DNA of 64,000 nt from J014 sp964486055. GTDB taxonomy: Bacteria; Acidobacteriota; Blastocatellia; Pyrinomonadales; Pyrinomonadaceae. The position numbers and the translations under genes were made by a program. Positions 34,127 to 42,320 of the stretch are shown here, piece after piece. The DNA lies in the NCBI GenBank assembly GCA_964486055.1, contig CAZALE010000002.1, forward strand, positions 248,001 through 312,000, read 5' to 3'. Position 1 is the stretch's first letter; the number at the start of each line of letters is the position of its first letter. Below the pieces are notes generated by a model that ran no database searches, was not told the DNA's origin, and saw only the letters and a program-made list of their open reading frames with translations.

Positions 34127-34582
34127 CTATTTAGAACGATTCTCTAATTTTCTCTCTCTGATTAAGCAAGCTGCTGCTGCATTCAAAAACTGCAAACGCA
34201 ATTGTTCATCTTTAATTAAGTTGGCTGACAATTGAATATTCCCTAGTAAGGTCTTCGAATCTAATTTATCACACGGCTTTTTAGGTATTTTTCCGCCTGT
34301 CAAATTTCTATCAACATGAAATAATAAGCGCCTAACGGCTGGATATTGAATAGCAGAGTTTATTTTAAAAATTATCTCGCTAGAGAGTTTTTCAAGATGC
34401 CACTTCCAATCTTCATTCACCACTGCCACAACCAAAGTATCGCCATCTAACCGAACTGCGAAAGCCTTTTCTTCGAAATTATTCATCAATTTTTTCCAAA
34501 CCGCAATGACAATCGCTTCCCGAATTTCAGCATCGCACTCAAAACTTAAAATTTTTGGCAGCGTGTTAAAAAGCTCTTCCAT
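34127..34582 (-). CDS. DUF721/DciA-like protein
   Basis: 151 residues. It has the DUF721 pattern: AVWKKLMNNFEEKAFAVRLDGDTLVVAVVNEDWKWHL, split here by meaning into an N-terminal helix and a KH-like sheet. DciA, the studied member, loads the replicative helicase DnaB in bacteria that lack DnaC. The protein ends in a basic helical tail (about 120-151) of unknown role. It is divergent from maf with a 55-bp gap. The fold call rests on pattern memory, not on a search. Confidence 0.72.
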   Translation of the reverse strand: MEELFNTLPKILSFECDAEIREAIVIAVWKKLMNNFEEKAFAVRLDGDTLVVAVVNEDWKWHLEKLSSEIIFKINSAIQYPAVRRLLFHVDRNLTGGKIPKKPCDKLDSKTLLGNIQLSANLIKDEQLRLQFLNAAAACLIRERKLENRSK

Positions 34583-34637
34583 GATTACTTGTCCACCAAC
34601 GAAAGTCTATCATAAACTGAAAATTCATGTATAGGTT

Positions 34638-35237
34638 ATGAAATTGCCGAAGATAATTTTAGCCTCTGCTAGTCCTCGTCGCGCTGAAATTCTCAAATCA
34701 GTCGGTTGGGAGTTTGAAAAAAACGTGGCAGACATCGATGAAAGCGAACATGAAGGTGAGCCAGCAGCAAATTATGTTAAGAGACTAGCCACAGAAAAAG
34801 CCAAAAAGGTTGCATCGAAGTACGATAATGCGCTGGTGCTAGGCGCTGACACAACCGTAGTTTTGGATGGCCAAATAATAGGTAAACCAACAAATCTGAG
34901 CCAAGCACGTTCAATGCTTGAGATGCTCTCTGGAAAATGGCATGAGGTCTTGACTGCGGTTGCAATAATTAAGAAATGCGGTTCCCAAAGCCAAATCGTT
35001 TCAGGCGTCGAGAAAACGAATGTAAAATTTGCAGTTATGTCAGATCAGGAAATAGATTTCCTAGTAAATGAAGGAAACCCACTGGATAAGGCAGGCGCTT
35101 ATGCCGTCCAGGCACAAGCCGCTCTATTTATTGAAAGAATTGAGGGAGATTACTGGAACGTCGTAGGATTACCGATAAGATTAGTGTATTGCCTTATAAG
35201 AAAACTAGAATTTAGTTCGTCAGAAGCTGATCAATAG
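34638..35237 (+). CDS. maf: Nucleoside triphosphate pyrophosphatase (Maf family)
   Basis: 199 residues. It begins LPKIILASASPRRAEILKSVGWEF, the Maf signature with the catalytic Ser-Pro-Arg-Arg, and includes VLGADTTVVLDGQIIGKP and NEGNPLDKAGAYAVQ. Maf proteins hydrolyse dTTP/UTP or modified nucleotides and affect septation. The 3' end overlaps the convergent thioredoxin-fold gene by 26 bp. Confidence 0.95.
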   Translation: MKLPKIILASASPRRAEILKSVGWEFEKNVADIDESEHEGEPAANYVKRLATEKAKKVASKYDNALVLGADTTVVLDGQIIGKPTNLSQARSMLEMLSGKWHEVLTAVAIIKKCGSQSQIVSGVEKTNVKFAVMSDQEIDFLVNEGNPLDKAGAYAVQAQAALFIERIEGDYWNVVGLPIRLVYCLIRKLEFSSSEADQ

Positions 35238-35733
35238 TCTGTGAAAGCTTAGTAAGTATTTTCTCTATCGCTGCTGTATCATCATTTAAGCCACTTATTG
35301 GTTCCCCGATTGGTTTTCCGTCTTTTCCTATTAAAATAAAAGACGGGATTTGATTTATTCCGTATTTTTTCAGCACTAAATTACCATCAGGATCTCTTAA
35401 CACACGTGCAGCCAGCTTGTTATCCAAAGCAAAGCTACGAATTTGATCATCAGAGGCAAAGTTGCGCGATTTAGGATTATTTGAATCAGTAGCAATAAAA
35501 TAAAAGCGCACACTTTTATCTGAGTATCGTCTGGCTAATGTGTTCAAAATTTTTATTTGGTGTTCAGACAAAGGTAGCCAACTAGCTCCAACCGCAAGCA
35601 CAACAACCTTTCCACGCTCAGTCTCAAGTGAGATTTTCTGCCCATCTAAATTAGTAAAAACATCTTGAGCAAAAGCGGATGGAATTAAAAACAGCAAAAG
35701 TCCTAAGATTACAGCTAAATTTACTCTTTTCAT
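35212..35733 (-). CDS. Secreted thioredoxin-fold protein lacking active-site cysteines
   Basis: 173 residues. A signal peptide covers about 1-22 (LAVILGLLLFLIPSAFAQ). The mature part is like TlpA/AhpC-TSA: LETERGKVVVLAVGASWLPLSEHQI, then FIATDSNN, and the cis-proline loop NQIPSFILIGKDG. The place where WCxxC should be reads W52-L-P-L-S56, so both redox cysteines are gone, and no other cysteine is visible. It therefore cannot be a normal thiol reductant and may be a chaperone or binding protein. It overlaps maf by 26 bp, tail to tail. Confidence 0.85.
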   Translation of the reverse strand: MKRVNLAVILGLLLFLIPSAFAQDVFTNLDGQKISLETERGKVVVLAVGASWLPLSEHQIKILNTLARRYSDKSVRFYFIATDSNNPKSRNFASDDQIRSFALDNKLAARVLRDPDGNLVLKKYGINQIPSFILIGKDGKPIGEPISGLNDDTAAIEKILTKLSQTIDQLLTN

Positions 35734-35817
35734 ATTGGCAAAACTAAGATGAAAGAAATAAAAAATTTACTGCCAATAAAATTCTAACGATGATATGAAG
35801 CCTATTTTTTGGATTAT

Positions 35818-36669
35818 TCAACTATCTATAACAATATTATCGATCAATCGAACTCCAGCGAAATTTACCGCGACCACAATCATCACCTTTGAGTTTTCAC
35901 GAATTTTCTCCACTGAAGCAAATGTTTCGCTATCCACAACCTCAACGTAATCAATCTGAGCTAGCGGCTCAGAGCATATTTTTTCCCTAACGATCTCTTT
36001 CAAAATTCTACTTTCTCTTTCACCTTGCTTGAATGCGTTCTTTGCGGCCAACAAAGCTTTGTAAATTATGGATGCTCTTTTGCGTTCTTCAGAATTCAAC
36101 CTTTCGTTCCTTGAAGATAACGCTAATCCGGATTCCTCACGAATGGTAGGCATTACCACTATCTCTGTATCAAAACCCAAGTCCTTGACCAAGCGTTTTA
36201 CCACTGCAACTTGTTGAGCATCCTTCTGTCCAAAGAAGGCAAAATCAGGTCTGATCAAGTTGAAAAGAATAGTAACCACTGTAGCGACTCCTCTAAAATG
36301 TCCAGGGCGAGAAGCGCCTTCTAAAACATCAGATAACTTCTCGACATGAACGTAAGTCGAAAAGCCTTCAGGGTAAATCTCCATCTCCTCCGGTGCAAAA
36401 ATATAATCGACCTGATATTCGCTTAAGATCGCAGCATCTCGCATCAGATCCCTGGGATACTTCTGAAAATCATCTTTATCGTTGAACTGAGTAGGATTTA
36501 CGAATATAGAGACCACGACCACATCCGAGATCTGACGGGCTTGCCTGACTAAGGAAATATGCCCTTCATGTAATGCGCCCATGGTGGGCACAAATCCTAT
36601 CGTTTTATTTTCACGCCTTAACTTGCGTGTCAGTGACTGTATCCTTAATCGCCGATTTATTATTTCCAT
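35818..36669 (-). CDS. panC: Pantothenate synthetase
   Basis: 283 residues, normal for the family. PanC joins beta-alanine to pantoate with ATP. Signatures are FVPTMGALHEGHISLVRQAR (HIGH-like motif), VSIFVNPTQFN, FFGQKDAQQVAVV and LALSSRNERL. The neighbours panB and panD are not in this window. It lies 84 bp upstream of the cysteine-less thioredoxin-fold gene on the same strand. Confidence 0.97.
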   Translation of the reverse strand: MEIINRRLRIQSLTRKLRRENKTIGFVPTMGALHEGHISLVRQARQISDVVVVSIFVNPTQFNDKDDFQKYPRDLMRDAAILSEYQVDYIFAPEEMEIYPEGFSTYVHVEKLSDVLEGASRPGHFRGVATVVTILFNLIRPDFAFFGQKDAQQVAVVKRLVKDLGFDTEIVVMPTIREESGLALSSRNERLNSEERKRASIIYKALLAAKNAFKQGERESRILKEIVREKICSEPLAQIDYVEVVDSETFASVEKIRENSKVMIVVAVNFAGVRLIDNIVIDS

Positions 36670-36861
36670 GCGGTTAGACCGTTAAAAGATCTTAACAAAT
36701 TAACCCGAAGGTTTAAAGCGGCGAGCTTTCTATTTTGAGCTAATCTATTGATTCGAGATTTGTAATACAAAATTAAAGAGTTGCGTTAAAAATAGCGAGC
36801 ACATGAAGGTTTAAAATATGGAACTAACAAAGTTTGAGGGTTCGAGAATGTTATGGGAGAC

Positions 36862-36937
36862 TGGTGGAGCAGAGGGGGATCGAACCCCTGACCTCAACAT
36901 TGCGAACGTTGCGCTCTCCCAACTGAGCTACTGCCCC
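36862..36937 (-). tRNA. tRNA-Ala (anticodon CGC)
   Basis: The complement folds as a complete cloverleaf: acceptor GGGGCAG with CTGCTCC, D-arm GCTC/GAGC, anticodon stem CAACG/TGTTG with loop TTCGCAA, T-arm AGGGG/CCCCT with loop TTCGATC. The anticodon CGC reads GCG alanine codons. The 3' CCA is encoded (36862-36864). It lies between panC and asnB. Confidence 0.96.
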
Positions 36938-36960
36938 ACACGTCTTATCTGTCAAAGCCA

Positions 36961-36989
36961 ATTTTAACAACTGGTCTAGATAAAATCAA
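36961..36989 (-). promoter_or_regulatory. Probable promoter of the tRNA-Ala gene
   Basis: On the minus strand TTGATT (complement of 36984-36989) and TAAAAT (complement of 36961-36966) are separated by exactly 17 bp, a sigma-70-like arrangement. The -10 ends 23 bp before the tRNA. The -35 overlaps the asnB stop codon. Confidence 0.45.
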
Positions 36990-38860
36990 AATAATTTCTC
37001 GCCTTCGATAAATTGACGATACCAAATCTCAAAGGTGATTAACCTGAATATCCTACTCGAGTCATCCTTACCGGCGAAGAATCTATCTGCCAGCTGTTTT
37101 AGATATTCAGAGTTGAAAATACCGCGTTTAATGACCCTATCGCTCAAAACATACTCTTGAACGATATTCCTATAATCACTGCGCAACCACCTATTAATCG
37201 GCACAGCAAATCCTACTTTCTTTCGGTAGAGAATTTCCTCAGGAAGGTGTCTCCTCATCGCCTCTCGCAAAAGCCACTTCGTAACACCAGATCGAATCTT
37301 CATGTTAATTGGCATTCTTGCAGTAAACTCTGCAAGTTTGTAATCGAGGAAAGGCACCCTGGATTCTATAGAAGCAGCCATGCTCATTTTATCCTGCTTC
37401 ATCAATAGTTCGGGAAGGTAAGCCTTGATGTCTATGTACAAAAGCTTATCCAACAATTCCGCTGCATCAGATTCAGTCAGCAAACTCACCCGATTGTGAT
37501 AAGGGTCTCTTAATTTTATCTGTTCAGAAAAAAGAGCCACTTGAGATTTGCGATTGAAAACTGAGAAGTTATCTAGGAAAAGATCCTCGATGCTGAGTTC
37601 ATAATTTAGAAAGGTTCTAGAGAGTTTACCATCAAATTTCTCTACAGCTCTTTTGACCAAACGTCTGACTGAAGCTGGCACTAAGGACTCATATCTCTTG
37701 CCATAATGAATCAACTGCAAAAACCTCTGATAGCGTGCATATCCTGCCAATATTTCATCGCTACCTTCACCTGTCAAAACAACTTTTACATGCTGCGATG
37801 CCAAAAGAGACACGAAATAAAGTGGAATGGAGGCTTCAAAGCTTATAGGTTCATCATACTGCCAAGTCAAGTGTGCAAGTGAATCAAAAAATTCTCGCGG
37901 AGAGATTATGACTTCATAATGCTCGGTTTTGAATTTCTCAGCTACAATTCTTGCAAATTGCAATTCATCCGAAAGCTTGTCATCAAAACCTACAGAAAAA
38001 GTTTTTATCGGATCTTTAACCTCTTGAGTCATGACTGCACATATTGCAGAAGAATCGATACCACCGGATAGAAACATCCCGAGAGGAACATCAGCCATTA
38101 ACCTCATTCTGACACTCTCTCGAAAAAGTCTGGCCCATTCTCTGATCGCATCTTCATCTGAATAGATGTGTTTAGGCTCGAAATTCAGATCCCAATATTT
38201 TTCAATTTTTATCTTGCCGTCTTTCCATAACAGATAGCATCCCGGTAGCAATTGTTTGATTGATTTGAAAAACGTTTGTTCGTCGCAAGAACCATAATTA
38301 GCAAATCTCTCGGCCAAAACCTCATAGTTTAATTCTGGCTTTATTATCTCGAGCAGAGATTTCATTTCTGAAGCGAAAAACAAATTACCCTCTTTGTCAT
38401 ACACGTAATAGAGAGGTTTCACACCAAATCTATCTCTTGCCAGAAAAAGTTCCCGTCTCCGCCTGTCCCATATGGCAAAAGCAAACATTCCACGTAGTTT
38501 CTGAAGACAGCTTTCTCGATATTCTTCATAAAGGTGGACTATAGCTTCGGTATCACAGCGAGTTCTGTAGATATGGCCTTTCGATTCAAGTTCCTGTCGA
38601 TAGTCAGCATGATTATATATCTCACCGTTATAGACTATAACGATTGAAGAATCCTCATTGAACATCGGCTGGTGCCCACCCTCGACATCAACAATAGACA
38701 GACGTCTGTGCCCAAGACCTAGCTTAAGGTTTTCCTCAACGAATTCGCCAGCCTCATCTGGACCTCTATGAGAAACAAGATCACGCATTCTGCGTAAAGT
38801 CTCTAATTTGACAGTTTTCTTGGAAATAGATGAGTAAGCAATTCCAGAAATTCCACACAT
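36986..38860 (-). CDS. asnB: Asparagine synthase (glutamine-hydrolysing)
   Basis: 624 residues. The N-terminal nucleophile is Cys2 (MCGISGIAYS), with the glutaminase motifs HRGPDEAG and VYNGEIYNH. The synthetase half has the PP-loop SGGIDS at 265-270 and the later VLTGEGSDEI. It makes asparagine, or amidates a related substrate; long AsnB-type proteins of this size also serve in glycan or secondary-metabolite pathways, so the substrate is not certain. It begins 1 bp after the uppS stop, so it belongs to the pyrE-truA-DUF952-uppS run. Confidence 0.94.
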   Translation of the reverse strand: MCGISGIAYSSISKKTVKLETLRRMRDLVSHRGPDEAGEFVEENLKLGLGHRRLSIVDVEGGHQPMFNEDSSIVIVYNGEIYNHADYRQELESKGHIYRTRCDTEAIVHLYEEYRESCLQKLRGMFAFAIWDRRRRELFLARDRFGVKPLYYVYDKEGNLFFASEMKSLLEIIKPELNYEVLAERFANYGSCDEQTFFKSIKQLLPGCYLLWKDGKIKIEKYWDLNFEPKHIYSDEDAIREWARLFRESVRMRLMADVPLGMFLSGGIDSSAICAVMTQEVKDPIKTFSVGFDDKLSDELQFARIVAEKFKTEHYEVIISPREFFDSLAHLTWQYDEPISFEASIPLYFVSLLASQHVKVVLTGEGSDEILAGYARYQRFLQLIHYGKRYESLVPASVRRLVKRAVEKFDGKLSRTFLNYELSIEDLFLDNFSVFNRKSQVALFSEQIKLRDPYHNRVSLLTESDAAELLDKLLYIDIKAYLPELLMKQDKMSMAASIESRVPFLDYKLAEFTARMPINMKIRSGVTKWLLREAMRRHLPEEILYRKKVGFAVPINRWLRSDYRNIVQEYVLSDRVIKRGIFNSEYLKQLADRFFAGKDDSSRIFRLITFEIWYRQFIEGEKLF

Positions 38861-38861
38861 A

Positions 38862-39647
38862 TCAGCTCAATGAGTTTCCTATTCCACCGAAGCGGCGCTC
38901 CCGTCTTTGATAGTCTAAGATCGCCCTAAATAACTCAGCTCTGCGGAAATCGGGGAAAAATGTCTGAGTTACGTATATTTCACTATAAGCGATTTGCCAG
39001 AGTAAAAAATTTGAGATTCTGTACTCGCCACTAGTCCTGATGAGCAAATCAACCTCTGGCAAACCATGAGTGTACAAGTTTTGGTCAATGTCTATCTCAG
39101 TCAGCTCATCTATTGATTTACCCTCGGTGATAAGTCTCTTTACAGCTTTCTTGGCTGCCTCAACTATCTCCGCCCTGCCACCATAGTTAAGTGCAACGCT
39201 CAAAATGGTACCAGTGTTCCCAGCCGTCAATCGCTCAGCCCTAGCAATTTTGTCCTGAATATCTCTGGCTAGACCAGCTATTTTCCCTATGGCTTGAAAA
39301 CGTATGTTGTTTTTGTGTACATTGTCCAGCTCTTTTTCTATGTAAAATCTGAGCATTTCCATCAAACCAGACACTTCTTTTTCAGGGCGCCTCCAATTCT
39401 CTGTAGAAAACGCATAGAGCGTTAGGGCTTTTATGCCCAAGCGCACACAGGTGTCCAGAATTATTCTGACTGACTCGGCGCCCTTTCTATGACCGTATAA
39501 GCGCGGTTTTCCACGCATCTTAGCCCACCTACCGTTTCCATCCATTATAATTGCTATGTGATTAGGCAATCTTGTCAGATCTATTTGACTTAAAAGCTCA
39601 GCCTCTTGACTATTTGGTTTGATAACTCCCTTAAAACTCTCAAGCAT
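38862..39647 (-). CDS. uppS: Isoprenyl transferase (undecaprenyl diphosphate synthase)
   Basis: 261 residues. Cis-prenyltransferase signatures: HIAIIMDGNGRWAKMRGKPR with the catalytic Asp, FSTENWRRPEKEV, and VDLLIRTSGEYRISNFLLW near the C-terminus. It makes the C55 lipid carrier for peptidoglycan and O-antigen. Overlaps the upstream DUF952 gene by 8 bp and is followed 1 bp later by asnB. Confidence 0.97.
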   Translation of the reverse strand: MLESFKGVIKPNSQEAELLSQIDLTRLPNHIAIIMDGNGRWAKMRGKPRLYGHRKGAESVRIILDTCVRLGIKALTLYAFSTENWRRPEKEVSGLMEMLRFYIEKELDNVHKNNIRFQAIGKIAGLARDIQDKIARAERLTAGNTGTILSVALNYGGRAEIVEAAKKAVKRLITEGKSIDELTEIDIDQNLYTHGLPEVDLLIRTSGEYRISNFLLWQIAYSEIYVTQTFFPDFRRAELFRAILDYQRRERRFGGIGNSLS

Positions 39648-39951
39648 TGAAAAAAATCATCCTTTCCTCGACTTTTATAACCGCCGAACGATTTATCCTC
39701 CCATAGACATGTGGATAAAATTCTCCATTAGTGGCTGGCTCAACTATAATCTCTGATCTCAGCAAAAATGGGTTTATATGCAAGATTATAACTTGCTGTT
39801 CATCAGCAAAATATTTGCGGAGTACATCCTCTAGCTGATATTGAAAGCTACAGTGAATGAATCCCTCAGTGTACAAACTCTCTGCCTCATACTCTTCATC
39901 TACTTCGCACAGCCTCCATTCGCACTCTTTGACTACGTGATAAATCAGCAT
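39640..39951 (-). CDS. DUF952 family protein
   Basis: 103 residues. Typical DUF952 pattern: LIYHVVKECEW at the start, TEGFIHCSF in the middle, and FYPHVYGRINRSAVIKV at the end. The family has an ADP-ribosyltransferase-like fold by published structure prediction; activity is unknown. The ATG at 39951 is chosen because it lies 2 bp after the truA stop; a TTG two codons upstream is the only other option. Overlaps uppS by 8 bp. Confidence 0.88.
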   Translation of the reverse strand: MLIYHVVKECEWRLCEVDEEYEAESLYTEGFIHCSFQYQLEDVLRKYFADEQQVIILHINPFLLRSEIIVEPATNGEFYPHVYGRINRSAVIKVEERMIFFNA

Positions 39952-39953
39952 AC

Positions 39954-40703
39954 TCAATATGTAACTTTTAAAAGTGTCAAGCCATGGGCTGGAGCAGTAG
40001 CTCCGACAAATTCTTTTCTACCAGTTAAGAGTGCTTCTCTTATAGACTCGATGTTCCGCTCGCCGCGTCCGATTTCAAGTAATGTTCCAATCATTGATCT
40101 CACCATATAACGTAAAAAACCATTGCCGGTAACGTAAAACTCTACCATTGAGGCTCGTGCTCTAGTATCGAATCTCTCTACAACTTCTATCTCAAAAATT
40201 CTCCGCTTTTTGTTCTTCGACTCAGTTTCGTTTGAGGAAAAGGCAGTCCAATCATGTTCCCCAATGAAGAACTCAGCAGCTTGCTTAATCCTCTGTAAAT
40301 CTAATTTTCTAGTTTCATGATAGGCGTAACGTCTCCAGAAAGGAGAGATCACATCTGCATTAACTATGCGATAAAGATAAGTCTTGCTCTTTGCAGAGAA
40401 TCTTGCATGGAAATCCTCTGGCGCGATCTCTACGTGCATTATCCTAACGTCTTTATCTAGATTACCATTTATTGCTTGCTTTAGCTTTTCCGCGGTGAAT
40501 GACTTTTTCATCTTCACATTCGCCACCTGGCCTTCCGCATGAACCCCAGCATCTGTCCTGCCAGAGCCACAGACATAAACTTTATCACCATTGAGTAGAG
40601 ATATAACTCTTTGTAGCTCACCCTGCACCGTTCTCCTATCCCTCTGAACCTGCCAGCCATGAAAATCGGTTCCATCGTATTGTATCAGAAGCTTAAAGTT
40701 CAT
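39954..40703 (-). CDS. truA: tRNA pseudouridine(38-40) synthase
   Basis: 249 residues. TruA converts uridines 38-40 of the anticodon stem to pseudouridine. Visible motifs are IQYDGTDFHGWQVQ and GSGRTDAGVHAEGQV with the catalytic aspartate, and FLRYMVRSMIGTLLEIGRG. The start ATG overlaps the pyrE stop by 4 bp in the assembled sequence. The gene is intact and unaffected by the nearby N run. Confidence 0.97.
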   Translation of the reverse strand: MNFKLLIQYDGTDFHGWQVQRDRRTVQGELQRVISLLNGDKVYVCGSGRTDAGVHAEGQVANVKMKKSFTAEKLKQAINGNLDKDVRIMHVEIAPEDFHARFSAKSKTYLYRIVNADVISPFWRRYAYHETRKLDLQRIKQAAEFFIGEHDWTAFSSNETESKNKKRRIFEIEVVERFDTRARASMVEFYVTGNGFLRYMVRSMIGTLLEIGRGERNIESIREALLTGRKEFVGATAPAHGLTLLKVTY

Positions 40704-41389
40704 CTTCTACTACCCGGTTTGACTGCGATAATGNNNNNNNNNNNNNNNNNNNNNNNNNNNNNNNNNNNNNNNNNNNNNNNNNNNNNNNNNNNNNNNNNNN
40801 NNNNNNNNNNNNNNNNNNNNNNNNNNNNNNNNNTACTACCCGGTTTGACTGCGATAATGCCTTCTTTACACAACGGACAAACCTGAGGTTCATAAGCTGG
40901 TGCCTCTATAGAGGCAAGCCATGTTCTCGGAACTCCAATGTTAACTTTACCTGCTGAACGATCGATTACCGAGGTTGCGCCGATAATTTCTGCTCCATAG
41001 AGAGCCTGCATGCATTCTAAGGTGGACTTACCAGTCGTGACTACATCTTCAACCACCAGTAAACGTTCGCCATCTCTTACCGTAAATCCTCGCCTTAACT
41101 TCATGACCCCATTTTCTCTTTCAGTCCAGATGAAACGAGCATTCAAGGCATCTGCAACCGCAAATCCTATTATCAACCCGCCAATTGCTGGCGAGACCAC
41201 CGTTTCTATATCAGCATCTTTGTATTTTTCAGCAATCAAACCGCCAAAAATCTTGGCATCGGATGGTTTCTGTAAGGCTAATGCGCATTGAAGGTAAATT
41301 GGACTATGAAGTCCACTGGACAATATGAAATGTCCTTCCAGCAAAGCATTGGTGTTGCGAAAATGCGATATTATCTCATCTGCATTCAT
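40700..41389 (-). CDS. pyrE: Orotate phosphoribosyltransferase (interrupted by an N gap)
   Basis: The readable part holds the PyrE signature: LEGHFILSSGLHSPIYLQCA at the start and the PRPP loop LLVVEDVVTTGKST. It adds ribose-5-phosphate to orotate in pyrimidine synthesis. The C-terminal end CKEGIIAVKPGS is followed by 100 Ns, then again IIAVKPGS, RR and stop. The 26-bp flanks of the gap are identical, so the true protein probably reads straight through to IIAVKPGSRR, about 187 residues, with no missing sequence. As written, 229 codons include 34 unknown ones. Confidence 0.92.
   Translation of the reverse strand: MNADEIISHFRNTNALLEGHFILSSGLHSPIYLQCALALQKPSDAKIFGGLIAEKYKDADIETVVSPAIGGLIIGFAVADALNARFIWTERENGVMKLRRGFTVRDGERLLVVEDVVTTGKSTLECMQALYGAEIIGATSVIDRSAGKVNIGVPRTWLASIEAPAYEPQVCPLCKEGIIAVKPGSXXXXXXXXXXXXXXXXXXXXXXXXXXXXXXXXXXIIAVKPGSRR
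40708..40859. other. Assembly gap with identical 26-bp flanks
   Basis: 100 Ns at 40734-40833 are flanked by the same 26 bp (40708-40733 and 40834-40859). 100 is the customary length for a gap of unknown size. The contigs most likely overlap by this 26-mer, so the Ns plus one flank copy should be removed (126 bp, a multiple of three). Confidence 0.9.
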
Positions 41390-41489
41390 AAGTAATCACA
41401 AAATTTTAGCCGAATAATTGCATGAAATCCAAACGATAAAAATTCCCTTAATTGACATTGAAAGCATGAAGGATTCACAATAACAAAAG

Positions 41490-42320
41490 ATGTATCCACG
41501 TCGTAATTTGATCTCTAAATCTGAAAAAGTAACCAACGCCATTAAACTCCTAAGGTCGTTTGGTGGCAAAACATCTTTGGTAAAGTTTGCGAAGAGATTT
41601 TGGGGGTGCGCTTTGCCATCGGCTTTTCCTTTGATTGAGGAACTAAGCCACTCGGATCCTCGGATAAGAGTAAGCGATGGGTTTATCGAACTCATCCCAC
41701 TTGAAAAGCAAAACCCAAAACTTTCTGAGACAAGCTTTGTCGTTTTAGACATAGAGGCTACTGATCCAAAATTTCCGCCTGGTAGAATTCTGGAAATCGG
41801 GGCATACAAGGTCTGGAAGAAAAATATAATTGAAGAATTTCACACTCTTATAAATCCGGGATTTCAGATTCCAGCTTTCATAAAGGGTCTAACTGGTATT
41901 TCGGACGAAATGGTAGAAAAAGCCCCTGAATTCGGCCAGATAGTACTTCAGCTGTTAGATTTCATAGATGATGCTGTGCTTGTCGCCCATAACGCACGGT
42001 TCGATTTCAGATTTCTCAATTACGAAATTGGAAGAATTTACGAAGACTATTATTTAGTTAATCCACAACTTTGTACCGTTCAGTTAGCTAGAAAGTTGCT
42101 TCCTCAACTTGAAAACCATCGGTTAACCACGCTAGCTCAACATTACTCGGTCAAAATTAAAAACTTACATAGAGCAGATCAGGACGCAAAAGCTACCGCA
42201 GAGATATTCATCTATCTGCTTGAAGAACTAGAGCGCCGAGGCATCGAAGATCTAGAGGGAATAAAGAAAATCAAGTCCTCACAGGATGCCGATGCAGTAA
42301 CAGCGCAAAAAAATCAATAA
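41490..42320 (+). CDS. DEDDh 3'-5' exonuclease (DnaQ/epsilon-like)
   Basis: 276 residues. After an N-terminal helical extension of about 80 residues, not part of the nuclease, comes the exonuclease domain: Asp87 and Glu89 (VVLDIEATDP), Asp172 (AHNARFDFRFL), and His227/Asp232 (HRADQDAKAT). All five DEDDh residues are present. It resembles the epsilon subunit of DNA polymerase III or a stand-alone relative. The N-terminal part may be a winged-helix-like adapter; this is inference. Divergent from pyrE, and its stop abuts the M16 stop with no gap. Confidence 0.9.
   Translation: MYPRRNLISKSEKVTNAIKLLRSFGGKTSLVKFAKRFWGCALPSAFPLIEELSHSDPRIRVSDGFIELIPLEKQNPKLSETSFVVLDIEATDPKFPPGRILEIGAYKVWKKNIIEEFHTLINPGFQIPAFIKGLTGISDEMVEKAPEFGQIVLQLLDFIDDAVLVAHNARFDFRFLNYEIGRIYEDYYLVNPQLCTVQLARKLLPQLENHRLTTLAQHYSVKIKNLHRADQDAKATAEIFIYLLEELERRGIEDLEGIKKIKSSQDADAVTAQKNQ

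Noticed and set aside
36862..36937. Considered whether the tRNA is a pseudogene or an attachment site
   Set aside because: All stems pair and the CCA is encoded; no integrase or direct repeat of its 3' end was seen nearby.
36986..38860. Glycan-modifying or lasso-peptide type AsnB
   Set aside because: The full N-terminal glutaminase and PP-loop are intact and no biosynthetic partner genes adjoin; called a normal asparagine synthase with reservation.
40659..40893. Short open frames running through the N gap on both strands
   Set aside because: They exist only because Ns are read as unknown codons.
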